From Amaranthus tricolor (Eukaryota; Streptophyta; Magnoliopsida; Caryophyllales; Amaranthaceae): a stretch of 64,000 nt of DNA. The stretch spans positions 955,001 to 1,019,000 of the forward strand of contig NC_080051.1 in the NCBI RefSeq assembly GCF_026212465.1, written 5' to 3'. The notes below the pieces were generated by a model that saw only the letters and a list, made by a program, of their open reading frames with translations, made no database searches and was not told the origin of the DNA. Below, one piece after another: positions 1 to 13,327 of the stretch. A program made the translations under genes and the position numbers. The stretch's first letter is position 1; each line of letters opens with the position of its first letter.

Positions 1-2733
1 TGATGAATGAACGATGAAGAATGAACAAGGATCAATGATCAATGAAGAATGAACAAGAATCAATGATCAAAGAAGAATGAACGATGAAGAATGAACAAGG
101 ATCAATGATCAATGAAGAATGAACGATGAAGAATGAACAAGGATCAATGATCAATGAAGAATGAACGATGAAGAATGAACAAGGATCAATTCTCAATGAA
201 GAATGAACGATGAAGAATGAACAAGGATCAATTCTCAATGAAGAATGAACGATGAAGAATGAACAAGGAACAATGATCAATGAAGAATGAACGATGAAGA
301 ATGAACAAGGATTAATGGTCAATGACGAATGAACGATGAAGAATGAACAAGGATCAATGATCAATGAGGAATGAACGATGAAGAATGAACAAGGATCAAT
401 GATCAATGAAGAATGAACGACGAATAATGAACAAGGATTAATGGTCAATGACGAATGAACGATGAAGAATGAACAAGGATCAATGATCAATGACGAATGA
501 ACGATGAAGAATGAACAAGGATCAATGATCAATGAAGAATGAACGATGAACAATGAACAAGGAGTAATGGTCAGTGACGAATGAACGATGAAGAATGAAC
601 AAGGATCAATGATCAATGACGAATGAACGATGAAGAATGAACAAGGATCAATGATCAATGAAGAATGAACGATGAAGAATGAACAAGGATCAATGATCAA
701 TGAAGAATGAACGATGAAGAATGAACAAGGATCAATTCTCAATGAAGAATGAACGATGAAGAATGAACAAGGAACAATGATCAATGAAGAATGAACGATG
801 AAAAATGAACAAGGATCAATGATCAATGAAGAATGAACGATGAAGAATGAACAAGGATTAATGGTCAGTGACGAATGAACGATGAAGAATGAACAAGGAT
901 CAATGATCAATGAAGAATGAACGATGAAGAATGAACAAGGATTAATGGTCAATGACGAATGAACGATGAAGAATGAACAAGGATCAATGATCAATGACGA
1001 ATGAACGATGAAGAATGAACAAGGATCAATGATCAATGACGAATGAACGATGAAGAATGAACAAGGATCAATGATCAATAAAGAATGAACAAGGATCAAT
1101 GATCAAAGAAGAATGAACGATGAAGAATGAACAAGGATCAATGATCAATGAAGAATGAACGATGAAGAATGAACAAGGATCAATGATCAATGAAGAATGA
1201 ACGATGAAGAATGAACAAGGATCAATTCTCAATGAAGAATGAACGATGAAGAATGAACAAGGAGTAATGGTCAATGACGAATGAACGATGAAGAATGAAC
1301 AAGGATCAATGATCAATGACAAATGAACGATGAAGAATGAACAAGGATCAATGATCAATGAAGAATGAACAAGGATCAATGATCAAAGAAGAATGAACGA
1401 TGAAGAATGAACAAGGATCAATGATCAATGAAGAATGAACGATGAAGAATGAACAAGGATTAATTGTCAATGACGAATGAACGATGAAAAATGAACAAGG
1501 ATTAATGGTCAATGACGAATGAACGATGAAGAATAAACAAGGATCAATGATCAATGACGAATGAACGATGAAGAATGAACAAGGATCAATGATCAATGAC
1601 GAATGAACGATGAAGAATGAACAAGGATCAATGATCAATGAAGAATGAACAAGGATCAATGATCAATAATGAATGAACAACGAAGAATGAACAAGGATTA
1701 ATGGTCAATGACGAATGAACGATGAAGAATGAACAAGGATCAATGATCAATGACGAATGAACGATGAAGAATGAACAAGGATCAATGATCAATGAAGAAT
1801 GAACGATGAAGAATGAACAAGGAGTAATGGTCAATGACGAATGAACGATGAAGAATGAACAAGGATCAATGATCAATGACTAATGAACGATGAAGAATGA
1901 ACAAGGATCAATGATTAATGAAGAATGAACAAGGATCAATGATCAAAGAAGAATGAACGATGAAGAATGAACAAGGATCAATGATCAATGAAGAATGAAC
2001 GATGAAGAATGAACAAGGAGTAATGGTCAATGACGAATGAACGATGAAGAATGAACAAGGATCAATGATCAATGACGAATGAACGATGAAGAATGAACAA
2101 GGATCAATGAACAATGAAGAATGAACAAGGATCAATGATCAAAGAGGAATGAACGATGAAGAATGAACAAGGATCAATGATCAATGAAGAATGAACGATG
2201 AAGAATGAACAAGGATTAATGGTCAATGACGAATGAACGATGAAGAATGAACAAGGATGAATGGTCAATGACGAATGAACGATGAAGAATAAACAAGGAT
2301 CAATGATCAATGAAGAATGAACAAGGATCAATGATCAAAGAAGAATGAACGATGAAGAATGAACAAGGTTCAATGATCAATGAAGAATGAACGATGAAGA
2401 ATGAACAAGGATTAATGGTCAATGACGAATGAACGATGAAGAATGAACAAGGATCAATGATCAATGACGAATGAACGATGAAGAATGAACAAGGATCAAT
2501 GATCAATGAAGAATGAACAAGGATCAATGATCAAAGAAGAATGAACGATGAAGAATGAACAAGGTTCAATGATCAATGAAGAATGAACGATGAAGAATGA
2601 ACAAGGATTAATGGTCAATGACGAATGAACGATGAAGAATGAACAAGGATCAATGATCAATGACGAATGAACGATGAAGAATGAACAAGGATCAATGATC
2701 AATGACGAATGAACGATGAAGAATGAACAAGGA
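1..2733 (+). repeat. Mosaic satellite segment with irregular monomer order
   Basis: This stretch is made only of the 42-bp monomer and 28-bp short forms. It contains a recurring run of classes on the + strand: GATCAATTCTCAAT once or twice, then GGAACAATGATCAAT, then GATTAATGGTCAAT (for example 181-330 and 720-860). A landmark block lies at 1,068-1,659. The 1,068-2,527 part reappears 10,758 bp downstream. No gene or unique sequence is visible. Confidence 0.85.
1068..1659 (+). repeat. Landmark HOR block, copy 1
   Basis: A roughly 592-bp block with a fixed order of monomer variants, bounded by 28-bp short monomers carrying GATCAAAGAAG. It includes the private heptamer GACAAAT near 1,317-1,325 and a GAATAAACAAGG variant near 1,530-1,540. 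The same order recurs at 2,734, 4,245, 5,757 and 11,826, and its first half recurs at 17,847. Confidence 0.85.
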
Positions 2734-4244
2734 TCAATGATCAATGAAGAATGAACAAGGATCAATGATCAAAGAAGAATGAACGATGAAGAATGAACAA
2801 GGATCAATGATCAATGAAGAATGAACGATGAAGAATGAACAAGGATCAATGATCAATGAAGAATGAACGATGAAGAATGAACAAGGATCAATTCTCAATG
2901 AAGAATGAACGATGAAGAATGAACAAGGAGTAATGGTCAATGACGAATGAACGATGAAGAATGAACAAGGATCAATGATCAATGACAAATGAACGATGAA
3001 GAATGAACAAGGATCAATGATCAATGAAGAATGAACAAGGATCAATGATCAAAGAAGAATGAATGATGAAGAATGAACAAGGATCAATGATCAATGAAGA
3101 ATGAACGATGAAGAATGAACAAGGATTAATGGTCAATGACGAATGAACGATGAAGAATGAACAAGGATTAATGGTCAATGACGAATGAACGATGAAGAAT
3201 AAACAAGGATCAATGATCAATGACGAATGAACGATGAAGAATGAACAAGGATCAATGATCAATGACGAATGAACGATGAAGAATGAACAAGGATCAATGA
3301 TCAATGAAGAATGAAGAAGGATCAATGATCAATGAAGAATGAACGACGAAGAATGAACTAGGATTAATGGTCAATGACGAATGAACGATGAAGAATGAAC
3401 AAGGTCAATGATCAATGACGAATGAACGATGAAGAATGAACAAGGATCAATGATCAATGAAGAATGAACGATGAAGAATAAACAAGGAGTAATGGTCAAT
3501 GTCGAATGAACGATGAAGAATGAACAAGGATCAATGATCAATGACGAATGAACGATGAAGAATGAACAAGGATCAATGATCAATGAAGAATGAACGATGA
3601 AGAATGAACAAGGATCAATGATCAATGAAGAATGAACGATGAAGAATGAACAAGGATCAATTCTCAATGAAGAATGAACGATGAAGAATGAACAAGGAAC
3701 AATGATCAATGAAGAATGAACGATGAAGAATGAACAAGGATTAATGGTCAATGACGAATGAACGATGAAGAATGAACAAGGATCAATAATCAATGAAGAA
3801 TGAACGATGAAAAATGAACAAGGATCAATGATCAATGAAGAATGAACGATGAAGAATGAACAAGGATTAATGGTCAGTGACGAATGAACGATGAAGAATG
3901 AACAAGGATCAATGATCAATGAAGAATGAACGATGAAGAATGAACAAGGATTAATGGTCAATGACGAATGAACGATGAAGAATGAACAAGGATCAATGAT
4001 CAATGACGAATGAACGATGAAGAATGAACAAGGATCAATAATCAATGACGAATGAACGATGAAGAATGAACAAGGATCAATGATCAATGAAGAATGAACG
4101 ATGAAGAATGAACAAGGATTAATGGTCAATGACGAATGAACGATGAAGAATGAACAAGGATCAATGATCAATGACGAATGAACGATGAAGAATGAACAAG
4201 GATCAATGATCAATGACGAATGAACGATGAAGAATGAACAAGGA
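2734..4244 (+). repeat. 1.51-kb higher-order repeat, copy 1
   Basis: The order of variants from 2,734 to 4,244 repeats at 4,245-5,756 and partly again from 5,757. This copy is 1,511 bp because one A is missing near 3,404 (GAACAAGGTCAATG instead of GAACAAGGATCAATG). That accounts for the 1-bp difference from the 1,512-bp second copy (36 x 42). The landmark block occupies 2,734-3,325. Confidence 0.85.
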
Positions 4245-5756
4245 TCAATGATCAATGAAGAATGAACAAGGATCAATGATCAAAGAAGAATGAACGATGA
4301 AGAATGAACAAGGATCAATGATCAATGAAGAATGAACGATGAAGAATGAACAAGGATCAATGATCAATGAAGAATGAACGATGAAGAATGAACAAGGATC
4401 AATTCTCAATGAAGAATGAACGATGAAGAATGAACAAGGAGTAATGGTCAATGACGAATGAACGATGAAGAATGAACAAGGATCAATGATCAATGACAAA
4501 TGAACGATGAAGAATGAACAAGGATCAATGATCAATGAAGAATGAACAAGGATCAATGATCAAAGAAGAATGAACGATGAATAATGAACAAGGATCAATG
4601 ATCAATGAAGAATGAACGATGAAGAATGAACAAGGATTAATGGTCAATGACGAATGAACGATGAAGAATGAACAAGGATTAATGGTCAATGACGAATGAA
4701 CGATGAAGAATAAAAAAGGATCAATGATCAATGACGAATGAACGATGAAGAATGAACAAGGATCAATGATCAATGACGAATGAACGATGAAGAATGAACA
4801 AGGATCAATGATCAATGAAGAATGAAAAAGGATCAATGATCAATGAAGAATGAACGACGAAGAATGAACAAGGATTAATGGTCAATGACGAATGAACGAT
4901 GAAGAATGAACAAGGATCAATGATCAATGACGAATGAACGATGAAGAATGAACAAGGATCAATGATCAATGAAGAATGAACGATGAAGAATAAACAAGGA
5001 GTAATGGTCAATGACGAATGAACGATGAAGAATGAACAAGGATCAATGATCAATGACGAATGAACGATGAAGAATGAACAAGATTCAATGATCAATGAAG
5101 AATGAACGATGAAGAATGAACAAGGATCAATGATCAATGAAGAATGAACGATGAAGAATGAACAAGGATCAATTCTCAATGAAGAATGAACGATGAAGAA
5201 TGAACAAGGAACAATGATCAATGAAGAATGAACGATGAAGAATGAACAAGGATTAATGGTCAATGACGAATGAACGATGAAGAATGAACAAGGATCAATA
5301 ATCAATGAAGAATGAACGATGAAAAATGAACAAGGATCAATGATCAATGAAGAATGAACGATGAAGAATGAACAAGGATTAATGGTCAGTGACGAATGAA
5401 CGATGAAGAATGAACAAGGATCAATGATCAATGAAGAATGAACGATGAAGAATGAACAAGGATTAATGGTCAATGACGAATGAACGATGAAGAATGAACA
5501 AGGATCAATGATCAATGACGAATGAACGATGAAGAATGAACAAGGATCAATAATCAATGACGAATGAACGATGAAGAATGAACAAGGATCAATGATCAAT
5601 GAAGAATGAACGATGAAGAATGAATAAGGATTAATGGTCAATGACGAATGAACGATGAAGAATGAACAAGGATCAATGATCAATGACGAATGAACGATGA
5701 AGAATGAACAAGGATCAATGATCAATGACGAATGAACGATGAAGAATGAACAAGGA
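4245..5756 (+). repeat. 1.51-kb higher-order repeat, copy 2
   Basis: Head-to-tail copy of 2,734-4,244, length 1,512 bp. It starts with the landmark block (4,245-4,836). It differs from copy 1 at scattered single bases, such as GATGAATAATG near 4,580 and GAATAAAAAAGG near 4,710-4,717. It also lacks the 1-bp deletion present near 3,404. Confidence 0.85.
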
Positions 5757-6560
5757 TCAATGATCAATGAAGAATGAACAAGGATCAATGATCAAAGAAG
5801 AATGAACGATGAAGAATGAACAAGGATCAATGATCAATGAAGAATGAACGATGAAGAATGAACAAGGATCAATGATCAATGAAGAATGAACGATGAAGAA
5901 TGAACAAGGATCAATTCTCAATGAAGAATGAACGATGAAGAATGAACAAGGAGTAATGGTCAATGACGAATGAACGATGAAGAATGAACAAGGATCAATG
6001 ATCAATGACAAATGAACGATGAAGAATGAACAAGGATCAATGATCAATGAAGAATGAACAAGGATCAATGATCAAAGAAGAATGAACGATCAATAATGAA
6101 CAAGGATCAATGATCAATGAAGAATGAACGATGAAGAATGAACAAGGATTAATGGTCAATGACGAATGAACGATGAAGAATGAACAAGGATTAATGGTCA
6201 ATGACGAATGAACGATGAAGAATAAACAAGGATCAATGATCAATGACGAATGAACGATGAAGAATGAACAAGGATCAATGATCAATGACGAATGAACGAT
6301 GAAGAATGAACAAGGATCAATGATCAATGAAGAATGAAAAAGGATCAATGATCAATGAAGAATGAACGACGAAGAATGAACAAGGATTAATGGTCAATGA
6401 CGAATGAACGATGAAGAATGAACAAGGATCAATGATCAATGACGAATGAACGATGAAGAATGAACAAGGATCAATGATCAATGAAGAATGAACGATGAAG
6501 AATGAACAAGGAGTAATGGTCAATGACGAATGAACGATGAAGAATGAACAAGGATCAATG
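5757..6560 (+). repeat. 1.51-kb higher-order repeat, partial copy 3
   Basis: Begins with the landmark block (5,757-6,348) in the same variant order as 4,245-4,836, then departs from the HOR pattern around 6,560. There the marker GACTAATGAAC and a run of short monomers appear. Confidence 0.8.
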
Positions 6561-6939
6561 ATCAATGACTAATGAACGATGAAGAATGAACAAGGATCAA
6601 TGATTAATGAAGAACGAACAAGGATCAATGATTAATGAAGAATGAACAAGGATCAATGATCAAAGAAGAATGAACGATGAAGAATGAACAAGGATCAATG
6701 ATCAATGAAGAATGAACGATGAAGAATGAACAAGGAGTAATGGTCAATGACGAATGAACGATGAAGAATGAACAAGGATCAATGATCAATGACGAATGAA
6801 CGATGAAGAATGAACAAGGATCAATGATCAATGAAGAATGAACAAGGATCAATGATCAAAGAAGAATGAACGACGAAGAATGAACAAGGATTAATGATCA
6901 ATGAAGAATGAATGATGCAGAATGAACAAGGATTAATGG
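6561..6939 (+). repeat. Short-monomer-rich satellite segment
   Basis: Contains the GACTAATGAAC marker near 6,567 and successive 28-bp monomers (GATTAATGAAGAATGAAC twice, then GATCAAAGAAG). It also holds the first copy of the private heptamer GATGCAG at 6,914-6,920. No unique sequence. Confidence 0.8.
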
Positions 6940-8810
6940 TCAATGACGAATGAACGATGAAGAATGAACAAGGATCAATGAAGAATGAACGATGAAGAAT
7001 GAACAAGGATTAATGGTCAATGACAAATGAACGATGAAGAATGAACAAGGATCAATGATCAATGACGAATGAACGATGAAGAATGAACAAGGATCAATGA
7101 TCAATGACGAATGAACGATGAAGAATGAACAAGGATCAATGATCAATGACGAATGAACGATGAAGAATGAACAAGGATCAAAGATCAATGACGAATGAAC
7201 GATGAAGAATGAACAAGGATCAATGATCAATGAAGAATGAACAAGAATCAATGATCAAAGAAGAATGAACGATGAAGAATGAACAAGGATCAATGATCAA
7301 TGAAGAATGAACGATGAAGAATGAACAAGGATCAATGATCAATGAAGAATGAACGATGAAGAATGAACAAGGATCAATTCTCAATGAAGAATGAACGATG
7401 AAGAATGAACAAGGATCAATTCTCAATGAAGAATGAACGATGAAGAATGAACAAGGAACAATGATCAATGAAGAATGAACGATGAAGAATGAACAAGGAT
7501 TAATGGTCAATGACGAATGAATGATGAAGAATGAACAAGGATCAATGATCAATGACGAATGAACGATGAAGAATGAACAAGGATCAATGATCAATGAAGA
7601 ATGAACGATGAAGAATGAACAAGGAGTAATGGTCAGTGACGAATGAACGATGAAGAATGAACAAGGATCAATGATCAATGACGAATGAACGATGAAGAAT
7701 GAACAAGGATCAATGATCAATGAAGAATGAACGATGAAGAATGAACAAGGATCAATGATCAATGAAGAATGAACGATGAAGAATGAACAAGGATCAATTC
7801 TCAATGAAGAATGAACGATGAAGAATGAACAAGGAACAATGATCAATGAAGAATGAACGATGAAAAATGAACAAGGATCAATGATCAATGAAGAATGAAC
7901 GATGAAGAATGAACAAGGATTAATGGTCAGTGACGAATGAACGATGAAGAATGAACAAGGATCAATGATCAATGAAGAATGAACGATGAAGAATGAACAA
8001 GGATTAATGGTCAATGACGAATGAACGATGAAGAATGAACAAGGATCAATGATCAATGACGAATGAACGATGAAGAATGAACAAGGTTCAATGATCAATG
8101 ACGAATGAACGATGAAGAATGAACAAGGATCAATGATCAATGAAGAATGAACGATGAAGAATGAACAAGGAGTAATGGTCAATGACGAATGAACGATGAA
8201 GAATGAACAAGGATCAATGATCAATGACTAATGAACGATGAAGAATGAACAAGGATCAATGATTAATGAAGAATGAACAAGGATCAATGATTAATGAAGA
8301 ATGAACAAGGATCAATGATCAAAGAAGAATGAACGATGAAGAATGAACAAGGATCAATGATCAATGAAGAATGAACGATGAAGAATGAACAAGGAGTAAT
8401 GGTCAATGACGAATGAACGATGAAGAATGAACAAGGATCAATGATCAATGACGAATGAACGATGAAGAATGAACAAGGATCAATGATCAATGAAGAATGA
8501 ACAAGGATCAATGATCAAAGAAGAATGAACGATGAAGAATGAACAAGGATCAATGATCAATGAAGAATGAATGATGCAGAATGAACAAGGATTAATGGTC
8601 AATGACGAATGAACGATGAAGAATGAACAAGGATCAATGAAGAATGAACGATGAAGAATGAACAAGGATTAATGGTCAATGACAAATGAACGATGAAGAA
8701 TGAACAAGGATCAATGATCAATGACGAATGAACGATGAAGAATGAACAAGGATCAATGATCAATGACGAATGAACGATGAAGAATGAACAAGGATCAATG
8801 ATCAATGAAG
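6940..8810 (+). repeat. 2.29-kb higher-order repeat, copy 1
   Basis: The variant order of 7,220-8,810 is repeated 2,289 bp downstream, and conceptual minus-strand translations over 7,220-8,224 and 9,509-10,513 are identical. Diagnostic points are a 35-bp monomer lacking one GATCAAT (6,966-6,986 and 8,625-8,645), GATCAAAGATCAATG near 7,180, and GATGCAG at 8,573-8,579. The left edge, 6,940-7,251, matches 9,187-9,540 except that the second copy has one extra 42-bp monomer. Confidence 0.85.
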
Positions 8811-9186
8811 AATGAACGATGATGAATGAACAAGGATTAATGGTCAATGACGAATGAATGATGAAGAATGAACAAGGATCAATGAAGAATGAACAAGGAT
8901 CAATGATCAAAGAAGAATGAACGATGAAGAATGAACAAGGATCAATGATCAATGAAGAATGAACGATGAAGAATGAACAAGGAGTAATGGTCAATGACGA
9001 ATGAACGATGAAGAATGAACAAGGATCAATGATCAATGACGAATGAACGATGAAGAATGAACAAGGATCAATGATCAATGAAGAATGAACAAGGATCAAT
9101 GATCAAAGAAGAATGAACGATGAAGAATGAACAAGGATCAATGATCAATGAAGAATGAATGATGCAGAATGAACAAGGATTAATGG
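8811..9186 (+). repeat. Junction segment inside the 2.29-kb HOR region
   Basis: Lies between the two 2.29-kb copies. It includes an unusual GATGATGAATG near 8,818-8,828 and two closely spaced short monomers near 8,870-8,910. The part 9,068-9,253 repeats 8,480-8,665 at a distance of 588 bp (14 x 42), with GATGCAG at 9,161-9,167. Confidence 0.75.
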
Positions 9187-11099
9187 TCAATGACGAATGA
9201 ACGATGAAGAATGAACAAGGATCAATGAAGAATGAACGATGAAGAATGAACAAGGATTAATGGTCAATGACAAATGAACGATGAAGAATGAACAAGGATT
9301 AATGGTCAATGACAAATGAACGATGAAGAATGAACAAGGATCAATGATCAATGACGAATGAACGATGAAGAATGAACAAGGATCAATGATCAATGACGAA
9401 TGAACGATGAAGAATGAACAAGGATCAATGATCAATGACGAATGAACGATGAAGAATGAACAAGGATCAAAGATCAATGACGAATGAACGATGAAGAATG
9501 AACAAGGATCAATGATCAATGAAGAATGAACAAGAATCAATGATCAAAGAAGAATGAACGATGAAGAATGAACAAGGATCAATGATCAATGAAGAATGAA
9601 CGATGAAGAATGAACAAGGATCAATGATCAATGAAGAATGAACGATGAAGAATGAACAAGGATCAATTCTCAATGAAGAATGAACGATGAAGAATGAACA
9701 AGGATCAATTCTCAATGAAGAATGAACGATGAAGAATGAACAAGGAACAATGATCAATGAAGAATGAACGATGAAGAATGAACAAGGATTAATGGTCAAT
9801 GACGAATGAATGATGAAGAATGAACAAGGATCAATGATCAATGACGAATGAACGATGAAGAATGAACAAGGATCAATGATCAATGAAGAATGAACGATGA
9901 AGAATGAACAAGGAGTAATGGTCAGTGACGAATGAACGATGAAGAATGAACAAGGATCAATGATCAATGACGAATGAACGATGAAGAATGAACAAGGATC
10001 AATGATCAATGAAGAATGAACGATGAAGAATGAACAAGGATCAATGATCAATGAAGAATGAACGATGAAGAATGAACAAGGATCAATTCTCAATGAAGAA
10101 TGAACGATGAAGAATGAACAAGGAACAATGATCAATGAAGAATGAACGATGAAAAATGAACAAGGATCAATGATCAATGAAGAATGAACGATGAAGAATG
10201 AACAAGGATTAATGGTCAGTGACGAATGAACGATGAAGAATGAACAAGGATCAATGATCAATGAAGAATGAACGATGAAGAATGAACAAGGATTAATGGT
10301 CAATGACGAATGAACGATGAAGAATGAACAAGGATCAATGATCAATGACGAATGAACGATGAAGAATGAACAAGGTTCAATGATCAATGACGAATGAACG
10401 ATGAAGAATGAACAAGGATCAATGATCAATGAAGAATGAACGATGAAGAATGAACAAGGAGTAATGGTCAATGACGAATGAACGATGAAGAATGAACAAG
10501 GATCAATGATCAATGACTAATGAACGATGAAGAATGAACAAGGATCAATGATTAATGAAGAATGAACAAGGATCAATGATTAATGAAGAATGAACAAGGA
10601 TCAATGATCAAAGAAGAATGAACGATGAAGAATGAACAAGGATCAATGATCAATGAAGAATGAACGATGAAGAATGAACAAGGAGTAATGGTCAATGACG
10701 AATGAACGATGAAGAATGAACAAGGATCAATGATCAATGACGAATGAACGATGAAGAATGAACAAGGATCAATGATCAATGAAGAATGAACAAGGATCAA
10801 TGATCAAAGAAGAATGAACAATGAAGAATGAACAAGGATCAATGATCAATGAAGAATGAATGATGCAGAATGAACAAGGATTAATGGTCAATGACGAATG
10901 AACGATGAAGAATGAACAAGGATCAATGAAGAATGAACGATGAAGAATGAACAAGGATTAATGGTCAATGACAAATGAACGATGAAGAATGAACAAGGAT
11001 CAATGATCAATGACGAATGAACGATGAAGAATGAACAAGGATCAATGATCAATGACGAATGAACGATGAAGAATGAACAAGGATCAATGATCAATGACG
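9187..11099 (+). repeat. 2.29-kb higher-order repeat, copy 2
   Basis: Copy of 6,940-8,810 at an offset of 2,289 bp (2,247 bp at the left edge, because copy 2 has one extra monomer with GACAAAT near 9,300). GATGCAG recurs at 10,862-10,868, exactly 2,289 bp from 8,573. Very few base differences are visible over the shared part; one is GAACAATG near 10,817 against GAACGATG in copy 1. Confidence 0.85.
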
Positions 11100-11825
11100 A
11101 ATGAACGATGAAGAATGAACAAGGATCAAAGATCAATGACGAATGAACGATGAAGAATGAACAAGGATCAATGATCAATGAAGAATGAACAAGAATCAAT
11201 GATCAAAGAAGAATGAACGATGAAGAATGAACAAGGATCAATGATCAATGAAGAATGAACGATGAAGAATGAACAAGGATCAATGATCAATGAAGAATGA
11301 ACGATGAAGAATGAACAAGGATCAATTCTCAATGAAGAATGAACGATGAAGAATGAACAAGGATCAATTCTCAATGAAGAATGAACGATGAAGAATGAAC
11401 AAGGAACAATGATCAATGAAGAATGAACGATGAAGAATGAACAAGGATTAATGGTCAATGACGAATGAACGATGAAGAATGAACAAGGATCAATGATCAA
11501 TGAAGAATGAACGATGAAGAATGAAGAAGGATCAATGATCAATGAAGAATGAACGACGAAGAATGAACAAGGATTAATGGTCAATGACGAATGAACAATG
11601 AAGAATGAACAAGGATCAATGATCAATGACGAATGAACGATGAAGAATGAACAAGGATCAATGATCAATGAAGAATGAACGATGAAGAATGAACAAGGAG
11701 TAATGGTCAGTGACGAATGAACGATGAAGAATGAACAAGGATCAATGATCAATGACGAATGAACGATGAAGAATGAACAAGGATCAATGATCAATGACGA
11801 ATGAACGATGAAGAATGAACAAGGA
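11100..11825 (+). repeat. Mosaic satellite segment
   Basis: Starts like the left part of the 2.29-kb HOR (compare 7,140-7,510), then switches to a monomer order like 320-1,067. It carries single-copy variants such as GAAGAATGAAGAAGG near 11,517-11,530 and GAACAATGAAG near 11,594. Only satellite monomers are present. Confidence 0.75.
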
Positions 11826-13327
11826 TCAATGATCAATAAAGAATGAACAAGGATCAATGATCAAAGAAGAATGAACGATGAAGAATGAACAAGGATCAAT
11901 GATCAATGAAGAATGAACGATGAAGAATGAACAAGGATCAATGATCAATGAAGAATGAACGATGAAGAATGAACAAGGATCAATTCTCAATGAAGAATGA
12001 ACGATGAAGAATGAACAAGGAGTAATGGTCAATGACGAATGAACGATGAAGAATGAACAAGGATCAATGATCAATGACAAATGAACGATGAAGAATGAAC
12101 AAGGATCAATGATCAATGAAGAATGAACAAGGATCAATGATCAAAGAAGAATGAACGATGAAGAATGAACAAGGATCAATGATCAATGAAGAATGAACGA
12201 TGAAGAATGAACAAGGATTAATGGTCAATGACGAATGAACGATGAAGAATGAACAAGGATTAATGGTCAATGACGAATGAACGATGAAGAATAAACAAGG
12301 ATCAATGATCAATGACGAATGAACGATGAAGAATGAACAAGGATCAATGATCAATGACGAATGAACGATGAAGAATGAACAAGGATCAATGATCAATGAA
12401 GAATGAACAAGGATCAATGATCAATGAAGAATGAACGACGAAGAATGAACAAGGATTAATGGTCAATGACGAATGAACGATGAAGAATGAACAAGGATCA
12501 ATGATCAATGACGAATGAACGATGAAGAATGAACAAGGATCAATGATCAATGAAGAATGAACGATGAAGAATGAACAAGGAGTAATGGTCAATGACGAAT
12601 GAACGATGAAGAATGAACAAGGATTAATGATCAATGACTAATGAACGATGAAGAATGAACAAGGATCAATGATTAATGAAGAATGAACAAGGATCAATGA
12701 TCAAAGAAGAATGAACGATGAAGAATGAACAAGGATCAATGATCAATGAAGAATGAACGATGAAGAATGAACAAGGAGTAATGGTCAATGACGAATGAAC
12801 GATGAAGAATGAACAAGGATCAATGATAAATGACGAATGAACGATGAAGAATGAACAAGGATCAATGAACAATGAAGAATGAACAAGGATCAATGATCAA
12901 AGAGGAATGAACGATGAAGAATGAACAAGGATCAATGATCAATGAAGAATGAACGATGAAGAATGAACAAGGATTAATGGTCAATGACGAATGAACGATG
13001 AAGAATGAACAAGGATCAATGATCAATGACGAATGAACGATGAAGAATGAACAAGGATCAATGATCAATGAAGAATGAACAAGGATCAATGATCAAAGAA
13101 GAATGAACGATGAAGAATGAACAAGGTTCAATGATCAATGAAGAATGAACGATGAAGAATGAACAAGGATTAATGGTCAATGACGAATGAACGATGAAGA
13201 ATGAATAAGGATCAATGATCAATGAAGAATGAAAGATGAAGAATGAACAAGGATTAATGGTCAATGACGAATGAACGATGAAGAATGAACAAGGATCAAT
13301 GATCAATGAAGAATGAACAAGGATCAA
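11826..13327 (+). repeat. Displaced copy of 1,068-2,527 (offset 10,758 bp)
   Basis: The order of monomers, short units and private variants follows 1,068-2,527 at a constant offset of 10,758 bp through at least 12,893. The landmark block sits at 11,826-12,417, and the GACTAATG/GATTAATG marker pair near 12,636-12,675 matches that near 1,878-1,917. Similarity weakens after about 13,060. The intervening 10 kb contains different HORs, so this is not a simple neighbouring duplication. Confidence 0.8.
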
